Part shown: positions 8,294 to 17,050 of the stretch, in pieces
Layout of the letters: each line of letters begins with the position of its first letter
Position numbering within the stretch: position 1 is the stretch's first letter
Source: Ponticaulis sp.
GTDB lineage: Bacteria; Pseudomonadota; Alphaproteobacteria; Caulobacterales; Hyphomonadaceae
DNA: 53,985 nucleotides
NCBI GenBank assembly: GCA_002701295.1
Contig: NZUJ01000124.1
Span: 1-53,985 of the forward strand
Reading direction: 5' to 3'
The notes under the pieces: model-generated
The model's database searches: none
What the model was told of the DNA's origin: nothing
What the model saw: the letters and a program-made list of their open reading frames with translations, nothing else
Program-made: the position numbers and the translations under genes

Positions 8294-8659
8294 TTACTGA
8301 TTTCTGCCCGGGAGCAACAATGGCATGGCCAACAATAAGTATATTCCCGACACAATCGCAGTTTTCACGTACCAATTCTGCAAAAACAAACCTAAAACAA
8401 AGAATAGGATCGCTGATACAATCAACCCGTATAAAAGCGTGAAAACACTTGCTGATCTAAAGCTAACTCCACCGATGGGCGCAACTAGCTGACGAATTGG
8501 AATGTAAAAGATCCAAAAAACATTATGAGGCCCAGTCTTTGCAGCATAAAGGGGCCGCTCTAAAGGCGACGCCTTGAAATGACTGTTAACAATTCCCACA
8601 CCGGCAAAACACCACACTAAAAGTAGAAACATTGCCCACTGTGCGATTGTATTCGGCAT
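8294..8659 (-). CDS. Small integral membrane protein, 121 aa, AT-rich
   Basis: A 121-residue protein with about four hydrophobic segments: residues 5-25 (TIAQWAMFLLLVWCFAGVGIV), 47-60, 70-92 (SVFTLLYGLIVSAILFFVLGL) and 95-115. No family is recognised. The DNA is clearly more AT-rich than the neighbouring genes, which may mean recent acquisition or weak selection. It lies between the palindromic repeat cluster and metH. The ATG at 8659 has only a weak upstream purine stretch. Confidence 0.6.
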   Translation of the reverse strand: MPNTIAQWAMFLLLVWCFAGVGIVNSHFKASPLERPLYAAKTGPHNVFWIFYIPIRQLVAPIGGVSFRSASVFTLLYGLIVSAILFFVLGLFLQNWYVKTAIVSGIYLLLAMPLLLPGRNQ

Positions 8660-8724
8660 ATTGTGCGCCCCGTAGCCAAATAAAATTAACTATAAATTGA
8701 GGGGGCTACGAAAATCAACAGTCA

Positions 8725-11346
8725 TCACCCCTCGTTCGGGTCATAGTTGAGGATCGGGCCGAGCCATTTTTCGGCCTTGTGGACATCCCATCCCTTACGC
8801 TCGGCATAGCTTTCGACCTGATCGCGCTCGATCCGGCCAACGGCGAAATAGACGCTGTCCGGGTGTGAGAGATAAAGGCCCGAAACGCTGGAAGCTGGCC
8901 ACATGGCAAAGCTGGAGGTGAGCTTTGCGCCAATGCGTTTTTCAGCGTCGAGCAGGCGGAACAGGGTTTCTTTTTCGGTGTGGTCAGGCTGGCAGGGATA
9001 GCCCGGCGCGGGGCGGATGCCTTGATAGCTTTCCTTGATGAGTTCTTCCGGCATGAAGGCCTCGTCCGGCGCATAGCCCCAGAATTCCTTGCGGACCTTT
9101 TCGTGGAGCGCCTCAGCGGCGGCCTCGGCAAACCGGTCGGCCAGCGATTTCACCATGATGGCGGAATAATCGTCATTTGCCTGTTCGAACGGTTTGGAGT
9201 GTTTCTCCTCGCCCAGAACGGTGACGGCAAAGCCGCCCAGATGATCGCCGCCTTTGGGGCTGACATAATCTGACAGGGCGAAGTTCGGCTTCTCATTGTC
9301 CTTCACGATTTGCTGGCGGAGGGTGAAGAAAGTGTCGCCATTGTCGAGCGCGATGTCGTCGCCCACGGATTTTGCAGGCCAGAAACCGCAAACGCCTTTC
9401 ACCTCGAACCATTGCTCGCCGATAATGCGTTGCATCATGGCCTGAGCATCGGCCCAGAGCGCGCGCGCAGCCTCGCCGACTTTTTCATCCTCCAGGATGA
9501 GCGGATAGCGGCCGGCAAGCGACCAGCTGGCAAAGAACGGTGTCCAGTCGATATAGCGGGAGAGATCGCCCAGATCGAAACTCACCTCTTTCACACCAGT
9601 GAACGTGGGTTGCGGCGGTGTGTAGGCGTCCCAATCCACGGGCACGTGTTTCTGGCGCGCTTCATCAATCGGCATGCGGGGTTTTGGCGGGCCGCCTGCT
9701 CGGCTCTCGCGGATACGCTCATACCGGGCGCGCGCGGTTTCCCAGTAATGGGGTTTGTCGTCGCCAAGAAGCGCAGAGACCGTACCCACGGCGCGGCTGG
9801 CATCGGTCACATGGATGACAGGCTGGCGTTTGAAGGCAGGCTCGATCTTGATGGCGGTGTGAGCGGGCGATGTGGTGGCGCCGCCAATGAGGAGCGGCAT
9901 GTCCATCTCGCGGCGCTGCATTTCTTTCGCCACCTCGACCATTTCATCAAGGCTAGGCGTGATGAGTCCCGAAAGACCCACCATGTCGGCCTTCACTTCA
10001 ATAGCGGTGTCGAGGATTTTCTCAAGCGGGACCATGACGCCAAGGTCGACGATTTCATAGCCGTTACAGGCGAGGACCACGCCGACAATATTCTTGCCGA
10101 TATCGTGGACATCGCCCTTCACCGTGGCGAGGACGACCTTGCCGTTGGACTGGTTCTCCGTACCGAGGCGGCGCTTTTCCTCCTCCATGAAAGGAATGAG
10201 GTGGGCGACGGCGGCCTTCATGACGCGGGCAGATTTCACCACCTGCGGCAGGAACATTTTCCCCGCACCGAAGAGGTCGCCCACGACATTCATGCCGTCC
10301 ATGAGCGGGCCTTCGATGACGTGGAGCGGGCGTTCTACCGACTGGCGCGCCTCTTCCGTGTCGTCGACGATGTATTCGGTGATGCCGTGAACCAGCGCGT
10401 GCTTCAGGCGGTCGCGGACGGGCTTCTCGCGCCAGGTGAGGTCTTTCTCGACTGTCTTGCCTTTCTGGCCGCGATACTCATCGGCGATTTCGAGAAGGCG
10501 TTCGGTGGCATCTGACCGGCGATTGAGGATGACATCCTCAACACGCTCGCGGAGTTTAGCGTCAATCTCGTCGTAAATGTCGAGCTGACCGGCATTCACA
10601 ATGCCCATATTCATGCCCGCCGGAATGGCGTGATAGAGGAAGACCGAGTGCATGGCGCGGCGCACGGGCTCATTCCCGCGGAAGGAAAAGCTGACATTCG
10701 AGAGGCCGCCGGAAATGTGACAGCCCGGGCAGGTCTTACGGATTTCGCGCGCAGCTTCGATGAAGTCCACGGCGTAATTGTCGTGCTCTTCAATGCCCGT
10801 GGCTACGGCGAAAATGTTCGGGTCGAAGATGATGTCTTCTGCCGGGAAGCCGACCTCTTCGGTGAGGATTTTATAAGCGCGCTGACAGATCTCCACCTTG
10901 CGGGCTTTGGTGTCAGCCTGGCCCTCTTCGTCAAAGGCCATAACCACAACCGCCGCACCATAGGCGAGGCATTCACGGGCGTGGTGGAGGAACTGGTCCT
11001 TGCCCTCTTTCAGGGAGATGGAGTTCACCACCGCTTTGCCCTGCACGCATTTCAGACCAGCTTCGATGACTTCCCATTTGGAGCTGTCGATCATCACCGG
11101 CACGCGGGCAATGTCCGGCTCGGCTGCGATCAGGTTGAGAAAGGTGCGCATGGCCGCGACGGAATCGAGCAAGCCGGCATCCATATTGACGTCGATCACC
11201 TGCGCGCCGTTTTCGACCTGCTCACGCGCGACATCCAGCGCAGCGGCATAATCGTCTTTTTCGATGAGTTTGCGAAACTTCGCTGAGCCGGTGACGTTGG
11301 TACGTTCGCCGACATTGATGAAGCTGGCCCGGGATTCTGTGGTCAT
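8725..11346 (-). CDS. metH: Cobalamin-dependent methionine synthase, C-terminal part (folate, B12 and activation domains)
   Basis: An 873-residue cytoplasmic enzyme subunit. It transfers the methyl group of methyltetrahydrofolate to cobalamin and on to homocysteine, giving methionine. Domains in order: pterin-binding ([13 protein letters not shown], residues 9-21, to about 260), B12 cap and B12-binding with the DVHDIG motif at 412-417 (His415 is the cobalt-ligand position), then the AdoMet-binding activation domain with [12 protein letters not shown] (near 780-795). The N-terminal homocysteine/zinc module of full-length MetH is absent; it is encoded by the separate gene at 18464-19534. The ATG at 11346 is followed by [15 protein letters not shown], the usual start for this split form. 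A sequence matching the putative operator of the metF operon overlaps its start. Confidence 0.95.
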   Translation of the reverse strand: MTTESRASFINVGERTNVTGSAKFRKLIEKDDYAAALDVAREQVENGAQVIDVNMDAGLLDSVAAMRTFLNLIAAEPDIARVPVMIDSSKWEVIEAGLKCVQGKAVVNSISLKEGKDQFLHHARECLAYGAAVVVMAFDEEGQADTKARKVEICQRAYKILTEEVGFPAEDIIFDPNIFAVATGIEEHDNYAVDFIEAAREIRKTCPGCHISGGLSNVSFSFRGNEPVRRAMHSVFLYHAIPAGMNMGIVNAGQLDIYDEIDAKLRERVEDVILNRRSDATERLLEIADEYRGQKGKTVEKDLTWREKPVRDRLKHALVHGITEYIVDDTEEARQSVERPLHVIEGPLMDGMNVVGDLFGAGKMFLPQVVKSARVMKAAVAHLIPFMEEEKRRLGTENQSNGKVVLATVKGDVHDIGKNIVGVVLACNGYEIVDLGVMVPLEKILDTAIEVKADMVGLSGLITPSLDEMVEVAKEMQRREMDMPLLIGGATTSPAHTAIKIEPAFKRQPVIHVTDASRAVGTVSALLGDDKPHYWETARARYERIRESRAGGPPKPRMPIDEARQKHVPVDWDAYTPPQPTFTGVKEVSFDLGDLSRYIDWTPFFASWSLAGRYPLILEDEKVGEAARALWADAQAMMQRIIGEQWFEVKGVCGFWPAKSVGDDIALDNGDTFFTLRQQIVKDNEKPNFALSDYVSPKGGDHLGGFAVTVLGEEKHSKPFEQANDDYSAIMVKSLADRFAEAAAEALHEKVRKEFWGYAPDEAFMPEELIKESYQGIRPAPGYPCQPDHTEKETLFRLLDAEKRIGAKLTSSFAMWPASSVSGLYLSHPDSVYFAVGRIERDQVESYAERKGWDVHKAEKWLGPILNYDPNEG

Positions 11347-11367
11347 ATAAACCTACGCGCATATGAT
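11343..11367. promoter_or_regulatory. Second copy of the putative ArsR-type methionine operator, at metH
   Basis: TCATATAAAC at 11343-11352 and ATATGAT at 11361-11367 match both half-sites of the palindrome at 22315-22340 in the same relative positions (TCATAT, 12 bases, ATATGA in both). The right half is less symmetrical than in the 22315 site. It overlaps the metH start codon, so binding would hinder transcription or initiation. Upstream at 11372-11397 there is a 10-bp stem (CTGACGCCCT / AGGGTGTCAG, one G-T pair) in the leader. Confidence 0.5.
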
Positions 11368-11444
11368 TGATCTGACGCCCTCCTTACAGGGTGTCAGGCC
11401 ATTCATAAAGCCCGGAAGGGTGAATTCAGTGAATCAGTTTTCAG

Positions 11445-11633
11445 CTATTTCTTTCTGAACACCACATATCCAAGCGGTTTACCTGCTGCGAAGAAGGCAA
11501 GAACACCCACAGCGCCCGCAATCATGCTGGCCAGCAGTGGGCCCAGACCGAGCGCTTCTGCTCCAAAACGCGCCGCTGCATAAGCGATAACGCCAATGAC
11601 GATGCCGATGATGAATTTGACTGTCTTGTTCAT
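11445..11633 (-). CDS. Small membrane protein, 62 aa
   Basis: A 62-residue protein made almost wholly of two hydrophobic helices (residues about 5-22 and 28-50) with a basic C terminus (VVFRKK). The ATG at 11633 has a strong GGGGGAAG ribosome site. It resembles the neighbouring 81-residue protein in opening pattern (MNKTVKFIIGIVIGVIAYA against MKWVLKSIIGVIAAVIAYV), so the two may be distant duplicates. Function unknown. The pair lies just upstream of metH in the same direction. Confidence 0.65.
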   Translation of the reverse strand: MNKTVKFIIGIVIGVIAYAAARFGAEALGLGPLLASMIAGAVGVLAFFAAGKPLGYVVFRKK

Positions 11634-11645
11634 GTCTTCCCCCAG

Positions 11646-11891
11646 CTAGCTGTTGCGAATATCCATCATCTGCGCGTGATGCTCCGCGGCGTCCAATCCG
11701 CCATGACCGCCGCCGCCGCCGCCGCCACGCTTCCCGAACAGCACGATCAGGAACGCCGCAATTGCGACCAAAATAGCAATCGGCTGACTGATCCACTGGT
11801 TCTGAAACAAAATTCCCAGAACAACGCTCAGAAAAACATAGGCAATGACCGCAGCAATCACGCCGATAATGCTTTTTAGAACCCATTTCAT
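11646..11891 (-). CDS. Small membrane protein with polyglycine linker, 81 aa
   Basis: An 81-residue protein with two hydrophobic helices (about 5-28 and 35-52), then KRGGGGGGGHGG and a short tail with several His and Met residues (AAEHHAQMMDI). The Gly7 tract is encoded by a run of GCC repeats on the plus strand (11701-11728) that could slip. A good AGGGGAGGG ribosome site precedes the ATG. It starts 26 bp after the PNPOx-like gene and ends 12 bp before the 62-residue membrane protein, so it probably belongs to the same operon. Function unknown. Confidence 0.65.
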   Translation of the reverse strand: MKWVLKSIIGVIAAVIAYVFLSVVLGILFQNQWISQPIAILVAIAAFLIVLFGKRGGGGGGGHGGLDAAEHHAQMMDIRNS

Positions 11892-11917
11892 GCCTGCACC
11901 CTCCCCTGTTCAGATGA

Positions 11918-12463
11918 TCACTCTATGCCCTTGAGGCCATCAATGCTGGCTTCGTTCATGCGATAATAGGCTTCTGCACCTTCGGGTTTGGTTCGGGCGT
12001 GATCCCAGTTGCGTTTCAGCTGTTCGCGATGTTCTTTGAAGTCCATGAAGGGCACACCCCAGCCGCAGGAATCCTGAACGCGGTCCAGTTTCACCACCAC
12101 GATGGATCGGGCCTGATCAAATTCCGGAAACAGGTTGAGCAGCTCCGGAAAGCGGGAATCATCAAATTGCACCGCCTCGCCCCGTCCGTAGAGGCGCAAA
12201 ATATTCGCCGCTCCCTCAAAGGCACAGAACATGATCGTGATGCGGCCGTTTTCTTTCAAATGTGCGAGCGTTTCGATGCCGGAGCCACCAAGGTCCAGCC
12301 AGGCGACAGTTGCGTCGTCGATAACCGCAAAACTGTCATAGCCCTTGGGTGAAAGATTGACGTGTCCTGAGTCGCTCAGCGGCGCAGTCGCAACAAAGAA
12401 GAGTTTCTGCTTCCTGATGAAATCGTTGTGCTTCATCTCGAGTTTTTCGAAAACTTTTGCCAT
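11918..12463 (-). CDS. Pyridoxamine 5'-phosphate oxidase-like flavoprotein, paralog A
   Basis: A 181-residue split-barrel protein of the PNPOx-like family: KQKLFFVATAP (18-28), HVNLSPKGYDSF, VAWLDLGGSGIET and RITIMFCAFEG are the conserved strands of the flavin-binding fold. Family members bind FMN, F420 or heme; the substrate is not known. A paralog lies at 16065-16616, about 73% identical by hand count, on the other side of the TonB-dependent receptor gene and in the same orientation. It leads a group of minus-strand genes ending in metH. Confidence 0.85.
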   Translation of the reverse strand: MAKVFEKLEMKHNDFIRKQKLFFVATAPLSDSGHVNLSPKGYDSFAVIDDATVAWLDLGGSGIETLAHLKENGRITIMFCAFEGAANILRLYGRGEAVQFDDSRFPELLNLFPEFDQARSIVVVKLDRVQDSCGWGVPFMDFKEHREQLKRNWDHARTKPEGAEAYYRMNEASIDGLKGIE

Positions 12464-12971
12464 TTGACCCGTAACTCCCGATTAGTCTTGAAGATAACAG
12501 GTAATCACCCTGGCTGAAACACGCTGACAAGACGCGATTCACCTGATCGCGATACCAGATTTTCCGTTCACCTATGGCAGCCAAAGCACTGCTCAAACGG
12601 GCCGAGATACGCGGCACGGACGAAATATTCATGTTTTGGTGAATAATTTAATGACAATTTGTCAGTATTTAGACAGTCATTAACGAACTTTAATATTTGC
12701 ACTAACCAGTAACCGTGTCCTCGAAAACACATGCGCGACACAATACTCATCGCAGCGCAGTCTCGGCACCTCATTGATATACCTGACTATACGATTATTT
12801 TTATTATATTTTTCAACATATTAACCGACCCCTTCCGCTACGGAAGGCAAATTCCGCAAAAAACTATCATACCGTAATGGGCTTGACGTTTTTCACAGTG
12901 TGATGTTTTAGCAAAAGTAAGTCCAAGTATAGGACATGAATAAATAATAATCCCAGGGAGGTATTGATACC
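12464..12971. other. Long AT-rich intergenic region before the TonB receptor
   Basis: About 508 bp with no convincing gene. It contains a nested palindrome at 12648-12683, a hairpin CCTTCCG-CTA-CGGAAGG at 12831-12847, and a TTGACG hexamer at 12883-12888 that could be a -35 element, though no good -10 follows at standard spacing. An AGGGAGG ribosome site lies just before the receptor ATG. Regulatory DNA for both divergent genes probably lies here. Confidence 0.5.
12648..12683. promoter_or_regulatory. Nested palindrome, possible operator
   Basis: Outer arms TTAATGAC (12648-12655) and GTCATTAA (12676-12683) are perfectly complementary, with a second pair TGTC (12660-12663) / GACA (12672-12675) inside. 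A separate perfect 13-mer palindrome TGACAA-T-TTGTCA spans 12652-12664. The cognate regulator is unknown and no adjacent regulator gene is present. Confidence 0.4.
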
Positions 12972-15900
12972 ATGAAACGCATGCTTTCTACCTGTGCGCA
13001 TTCCGCGCTATGGTTGAGTCTCGGAGTTGCAATTTCCCCAATTGCAGCCGCCCAGACTGACGACACAGCTCCGACAACAATTGAAGCTCCAGAAGCTGCT
13101 GAAGAAGAAGTCTCTCTTCAGAAACGCGTCGTCGTCACCGGTTCTTTCATCGCCGGCACTCCGGAAGACTCTGCACTGCCAGTTGACGTGTTCGGCGCCG
13201 CTGAACTCGAAGAGACAGGCATTAGCTCACCGCTTGAATTCATCAAATCTCTGCCGTCCGTCGGTTCGGTTCTGGGTGACTCCAACCAGTTCAGCCCTGC
13301 TGCTCAGGCAACACCTGGTACGGGTACGATCAACCTTCGTAACCTCGGACCCAGCCGCAACCTGGTGCTGTTGAATAGTCGCCGGACGATTTCTTCGCCG
13401 GGTGACGGCTTTGCTGACACGCAGATGATTCCAATGTTCGCGCTCGACCGTATCGAGCTCCTGAAAGACGGCGCGGCGGCCACCTACGGCTCCGACGCGA
13501 TTTCGGGTGTTGCGAACTTCATCACCAAAACGAATTTTGATGGTCTGGAACTCGACGGCAACTTCACTGCCATTGACGGTTCAGACGGCGACTATGAAGT
13601 GTCTGCTCTCTGGGGCAAGACCTTCGACAATGGCAGCTTCATGATCGGTATCGGTCATCAGGAACGTTCCGAGCTCAGCACAACTGACCGTGATTTCGTT
13701 CTGCAGGACTATTCTGTGAACCCGGCTCAATGGTCAGTTCTCGGCAATCCAGGCACGTACATTCCGAAGCTCGGTGATATTTCTCAGGGCGCTGCAGGCA
13801 CATCTCTTGGTCTGGCTATCGACGGTCAGGCGATCGGCGCGTGTGACGCACTCGGCGGTGAAGTTGGCTCAACATCTGGCCTGCCAATCTGTCGCTTCAC
13901 CTACATGCCGTTCGATAACCTCGTTGAGGACTCTTCGCGGACACAGATCTATTCTCAATTCAATGCGGACCTTTCAAACGAATTCCGCATCAATTTTGAA
14001 GCCCTTTATGCCCAGACCATTCTGGACAACAACCGCTTCTCTCCAACATACCCGCCGACACAAGGCCCTAAAGGTCCAGGTTCGACATTTGCGTTCGATG
14101 TTCCTGACACGAACCCAGGTTATGCGGCATTTATTGACCAATCTGGCCTGAGCGGTGGCGTTGCTGACCCGTTCACTCCTGGCACACTCGCAAACCTCTA
14201 TGGCAGCTATGCTTCAGTTCTGCTCGGTCGTCCGATCGGCTTTGGCGGCAACGAAGAGCAGTTTGGCGGTCTCGGCGGTGCGCAAGGTCGTACGCGGAAC
14301 AAAGCCTTCCGTGTTTCCGGTGGTTTTGAATGGGATATCGGTGACTTCACCTGGACGAACCAGGCGACATTCTACCAGACCAAGCGTATGCGTGCGACAA
14401 CGGACGGCGTCGGCCAGCGTATTCAGGACGCTCTGGAAGGCTTTGGCGGTGAGAACTGTGATCGCACAACCGGCACGGCAGGTGTTGGCGATTGTATGTG
14501 GTTCAACCCATTCATCAACGCGCATCCGAACAACCCGGCTCTCGGCCTCGACAACCCAGGCTATGTTCCTGGCAATGAGAACCAGAAAGAGCTGCTCGAC
14601 TACATGTTCATCAAGAACGGTGTTCGTGAGCAGGAAGACGTGTTTGTATTCGACACGGTATATTCTGGCCTGACCGGTTGGGACCTCGGCGCTGGCGAGA
14701 TCGGTGTCGCGGTTGGCGGCCAGTTCCGTCACTCCAACTATCAGAACGATCCACTCAACGATCTGTCAAACTCAGCCATCCACCCGTGTGCGGTTGAAGG
14801 CGACAATAGCTGTCTGACAAATGGTGACCCGATCACCGGACCGTTCATTTTCCTCGGCCAAAGCCAGGAAGCTCGCGCACAACAGAGCGTCTACGCTGTG
14901 TTTGGTGAGGTGAACGTGCCGATCCTCGACAATCTCGAGGCATCTCTGGCTGTTCGTTACGAGGATTATGGCGGGGGTGTTGGATCAACGACTGACCCGA
15001 AACTGTCTATCCGTTACGAGCCGACTGACTGGCTGGTTCTGCGTGGTTCTACCGGCACAACCTTCCGTGGCCCGCTTCCAAGCGACGTCACCAATGGTCG
15101 TCTCGGAACCACACTTGCCAACATCAACGCTGCAGGCAGCAACTTCAAATCTGTCGACATTTTCGGCAATCCAAGCCTAAAGCCGGAATCTGCTTTCACC
15201 TATAACATCGGTGCTGTGTTCAATACGCCAGTTGGTTTCAAAGCTTCGGTTGACTACTGGTACTACGACTTCACCGACGAGATCACCACAACACCGTCTC
15301 AGGCTGTTGCAACAGCTGTTGCAAACGGACAGACAAGCGGTCTCGAACCGGTCGACTGTAGCCACCCGCTGGCTTATCTGATCACCTTTGCAGGCGATAC
15401 CTGTACGCAAGGCGTGACAGTCGGCACCGATATCGCACGTGTTCGTACAGACATCGTGAACGGCCCGGGTGTTGAAACATCAGGTATCGACTTCTCAGCA
15501 AGCTTTGGCTGGGACCTCGGCCCAGGCTATGCGACCGTCGGCACAAACGGCACGTACACCATGCAGTATGATGTTAAAGAGTTCGAACTCGGTGGTGTTG
15601 TATTCGCACCTGCGTATGACGCTGTTGGCTTCCTGAACTGGGACCGTACAGCTGACTCGATCTCTGAGCTCAAGGGCAACATCTACAGCTCTTACGCACT
15701 GGACGACTGGAACTTCCGTTACCAGATGTCTTACATCAGTGGTGTCGAAGACAATCGTTCAAACATCGTCTTCGGTCAGGCGGGTGAAGACTACATCCAA
15801 CACGACCTTCACGCCTTCTATGATGTTCCACTCGACTTCGCTGACATCACAATCAGCGCATCAGTTGAGAACATCCTGGATGAAGATCCGGCAATTGCTC

Positions 15901-15980
15901 AGACCGAGTTGTCTTACAACCCGTTTGTGGGCAACGCACTGGGCCGCACCTTCTCCATTGGCGCGAAGGTTCGTTACTAA
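12972..15980 (+). CDS. TonB-dependent outer-membrane receptor
   Basis: A 1002-residue receptor importing a ligand across the outer membrane with energy from TonB-ExbB-ExbD. Residues 1-27 are a signal peptide (ending IAAA). A short Glu-rich linker leads to the plug, starting near RVVVTGSFIAG (about 52-62) with DVFGAAELEETG, GTINLRNLGPSRNLVLLNSRR and RIELLKDGAAATYGSDAISGVANFITK (about 160-186). The rest is a 22-strand beta-barrel with alternating patterns, ending FSIGAKVRY with the terminal aromatic typical of Bam substrates. Start fixed by the signal peptide and AGGGAGG. Codon usage looks like that of a well-expressed gene. Ligand unknown; no uptake partner is adjacent. It is the only plus-strand gene between the two PNPOx paralogs. 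Confidence 0.95.
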   Translation: MKRMLSTCAHSALWLSLGVAISPIAAAQTDDTAPTTIEAPEAAEEEVSLQKRVVVTGSFIAGTPEDSALPVDVFGAAELEETGISSPLEFIKSLPSVGSVLGDSNQFSPAAQATPGTGTINLRNLGPSRNLVLLNSRRTISSPGDGFADTQMIPMFALDRIELLKDGAAATYGSDAISGVANFITKTNFDGLELDGNFTAIDGSDGDYEVSALWGKTFDNGSFMIGIGHQERSELSTTDRDFVLQDYSVNPAQWSVLGNPGTYIPKLGDISQGAAGTSLGLAIDGQAIGACDALGGEVGSTSGLPICRFTYMPFDNLVEDSSRTQIYSQFNADLSNEFRINFEALYAQTILDNNRFSPTYPPTQGPKGPGSTFAFDVPDTNPGYAAFIDQSGLSGGVADPFTPGTLANLYGSYASVLLGRPIGFGGNEEQFGGLGGAQGRTRNKAFRVSGGFEWDIGDFTWTNQATFYQTKRMRATTDGVGQRIQDALEGFGGENCDRTTGTAGVGDCMWFNPFINAHPNNPALGLDNPGYVPGNENQKELLDYMFIKNGVREQEDVFVFDTVYSGLTGWDLGAGEIGVAVGGQFRHSNYQNDPLNDLSNSAIHPCAVEGDNSCLTNGDPITGPFIFLGQSQEARAQQSVYAVFGEVNVPILDNLEASLAVRYEDYGGGVGSTTDPKLSIRYEPTDWLVLRGSTGTTFRGPLPSDVTNGRLGTTLANINAAGSNFKSVDIFGNPSLKPESAFTYNIGAVFNTPVGFKASVDYWYYDFTDEITTTPSQAVATAVANGQTSGLEPVDCSHPLAYLITFAGDTCTQGVTVGTDIARVRTDIVNGPGVETSGIDFSASFGWDLGPGYATVGTNGTYTMQYDVKEFELGGVVFAPAYDAVGFLNWDRTADSISELKGNIYSSYALDDWNFRYQMSYISGVEDNRSNIVFGQAGEDYIQHDLHAFYDVPLDFADITISASVENILDEDPAIAQTELSYNPFVGNALGRTFSIGAKVRY

Positions 15981-16016
15981 ATCCTGCTTTAAGAAGCAGA
16001 GACGTTTCCTCCACTA

Positions 16017-16047
16017 CGGGGGTCGCTTCGGCGGCCCTCGTTTTTTT
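16017..16047 (+). terminator. Rho-independent terminator of the TonB receptor gene
   Basis: Ten-pair stem (CGGGGGTCGC / GCGGCCCTCG, with two G-U pairs) closed by a stable TTCG tetraloop at 16027-16030, followed by seven T at 16041-16047. A lesser hairpin CTGCTT-TAAG-AAGCAG precedes it. Confidence 0.9.
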
Positions 16048-16064
16048 ATGTGCCGATAGTGGCG

Positions 16065-16616
16065 CTATTCGATGCCGGGCAAGCCATCAATGCTGGTCGC
16101 ATTGCGGCCCTTCACGAATGGCCAGAGCTCATCACCCATTTTTTCCCGGCGATGGTCCCATGTCCGCTTGAGCTGATCCCGCTCTTCACGGAAGTCCATG
16201 AACGGCACCGCCCAACCGCAACTATCCTGCACCCGGTCCAGTTTCACCGTGACGATCGAACGTGCAGCCTCAAAGGCTGGGAAGAAGGTCAGAAGATCGG
16301 GAAACCGCGGATCATCGGCCTGCACGGCCTCACCCTGCCCATAGAGACGCAGGATGAGCGGGGCGCCTTCAAACGCGCAGAACATGATGGTGATCCGGCC
16401 GTTTTCTTTGAGGTGAGCCATGGTCTCAATACCAGAGCCGCCAAGGTCAAGCCATGCAACCGTCAGGTCATCGAGAATCACAAAGCTATCATACCCCTTC
16501 GGAGAGAGGTTGACGTGGCCATCTTCGTTCAGCGGTGCGGTCGCTACGAAGAACAGCTTTTGTTTGGCGATGAAATCGTGATGTTTCGGCTGAAGTTTGT
16601 CATATGCGGTTGCCAT
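16065..16616 (-). CDS. Pyridoxamine 5'-phosphate oxidase-like flavoprotein, paralog B
   Basis: A 183-residue close relative of the protein at 11918-12463: the same KQKLFFVATAPL, HVNLSPKGYDSF, TVAWLDLGGSGIET, NGRITIMFCAFEGA and KLDRVQDSCGW blocks. The two differ mostly at the N terminus and in the 25 residues before the shared SIDGL-GIE ending. The ATG at 16616 has an excellent GGAGGAG site. It is the last gene of the nine-gene minus-strand operon that starts with the ArsR-methyltransferase. Role unknown; a flavin or other cofactor is expected from the fold. Confidence 0.85.
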   Translation of the reverse strand: MATAYDKLQPKHHDFIAKQKLFFVATAPLNEDGHVNLSPKGYDSFVILDDLTVAWLDLGGSGIETMAHLKENGRITIMFCAFEGAPLILRLYGQGEAVQADDPRFPDLLTFFPAFEAARSIVTVKLDRVQDSCGWAVPFMDFREERDQLKRTWDHRREKMGDELWPFVKGRNATSIDGLPGIE

Positions 16617-16645
16617 CGGGGCTCCTCCCTGCCTGCAGCCACTGA

Positions 16646-17050
16646 CTATTCCGGCCAGTTGCCGCTTTTGATCTGCTGTTGATCGTGAATGTCGAAATTG
16701 TACCAGTAAACCCATGCTTGCTGGTTCGTTGACAGACAATTTCTATCAAGTAGCGGTGTGCAACGCCTGAGATACATGGACCGGGCGGCATCATCCGGAT
16801 CAAAGTCCTCAAATTCATCAAGCAAGGGCATGAGGTTAAGATCATTCAGGCGATAGAGCATGCCCTGCACGACGCCTTCGCCCTCGATAACGCCCGGATA
16901 ATCTCCCAGATGATAGAGCACGCCCCTGATGGAGGCAGGCCCCAGAAATTCGCCGCCACCAGCAAGATCGATATGGTCCGGGCTGCCCGCTGCGCCTTGC
17001 TTGAGCAGACCATAGAAGAAAAAGAGGTCACCGGATTGGACGTTCATCAT
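16646..17050 (-). CDS. Gamma-glutamylcyclotransferase (AIG2-like) family protein
   Basis: A 134-residue cytoplasmic protein of the GGCT/AIG2-like fold. It has the N-terminal FFFYGLLKQG (about 10-19, corresponding to the YGSLxxG substrate loop), then FLGPASIRGVLYHLGDYPGVI and VQGMLYRL, the typical strand order. The catalytic Glu is probably in the LLDEFEDFDP segment. The family turns over gamma-glutamyl peptides or gamma-glutamylamines to 5-oxoproline; the actual substrate is unknown. The ATG at 17050 overlaps the LysE stop by four bases (ATGA), showing translational coupling. Confidence 0.8.
   Translation of the reverse strand: MMNVQSGDLFFFYGLLKQGAAGSPDHIDLAGGGEFLGPASIRGVLYHLGDYPGVIEGEGVVQGMLYRLNDLNLMPLLDEFEDFDPDDAARSMYLRRCTPLLDRNCLSTNQQAWVYWYNFDIHDQQQIKSGNWPE

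Noticed and set aside
9310-10515. 401-codon open frame on the plus strand inside metH
   Set aside because: Antisense shadow of the conserved B12 and folate domains; high GC third positions give long open frames opposite real genes.
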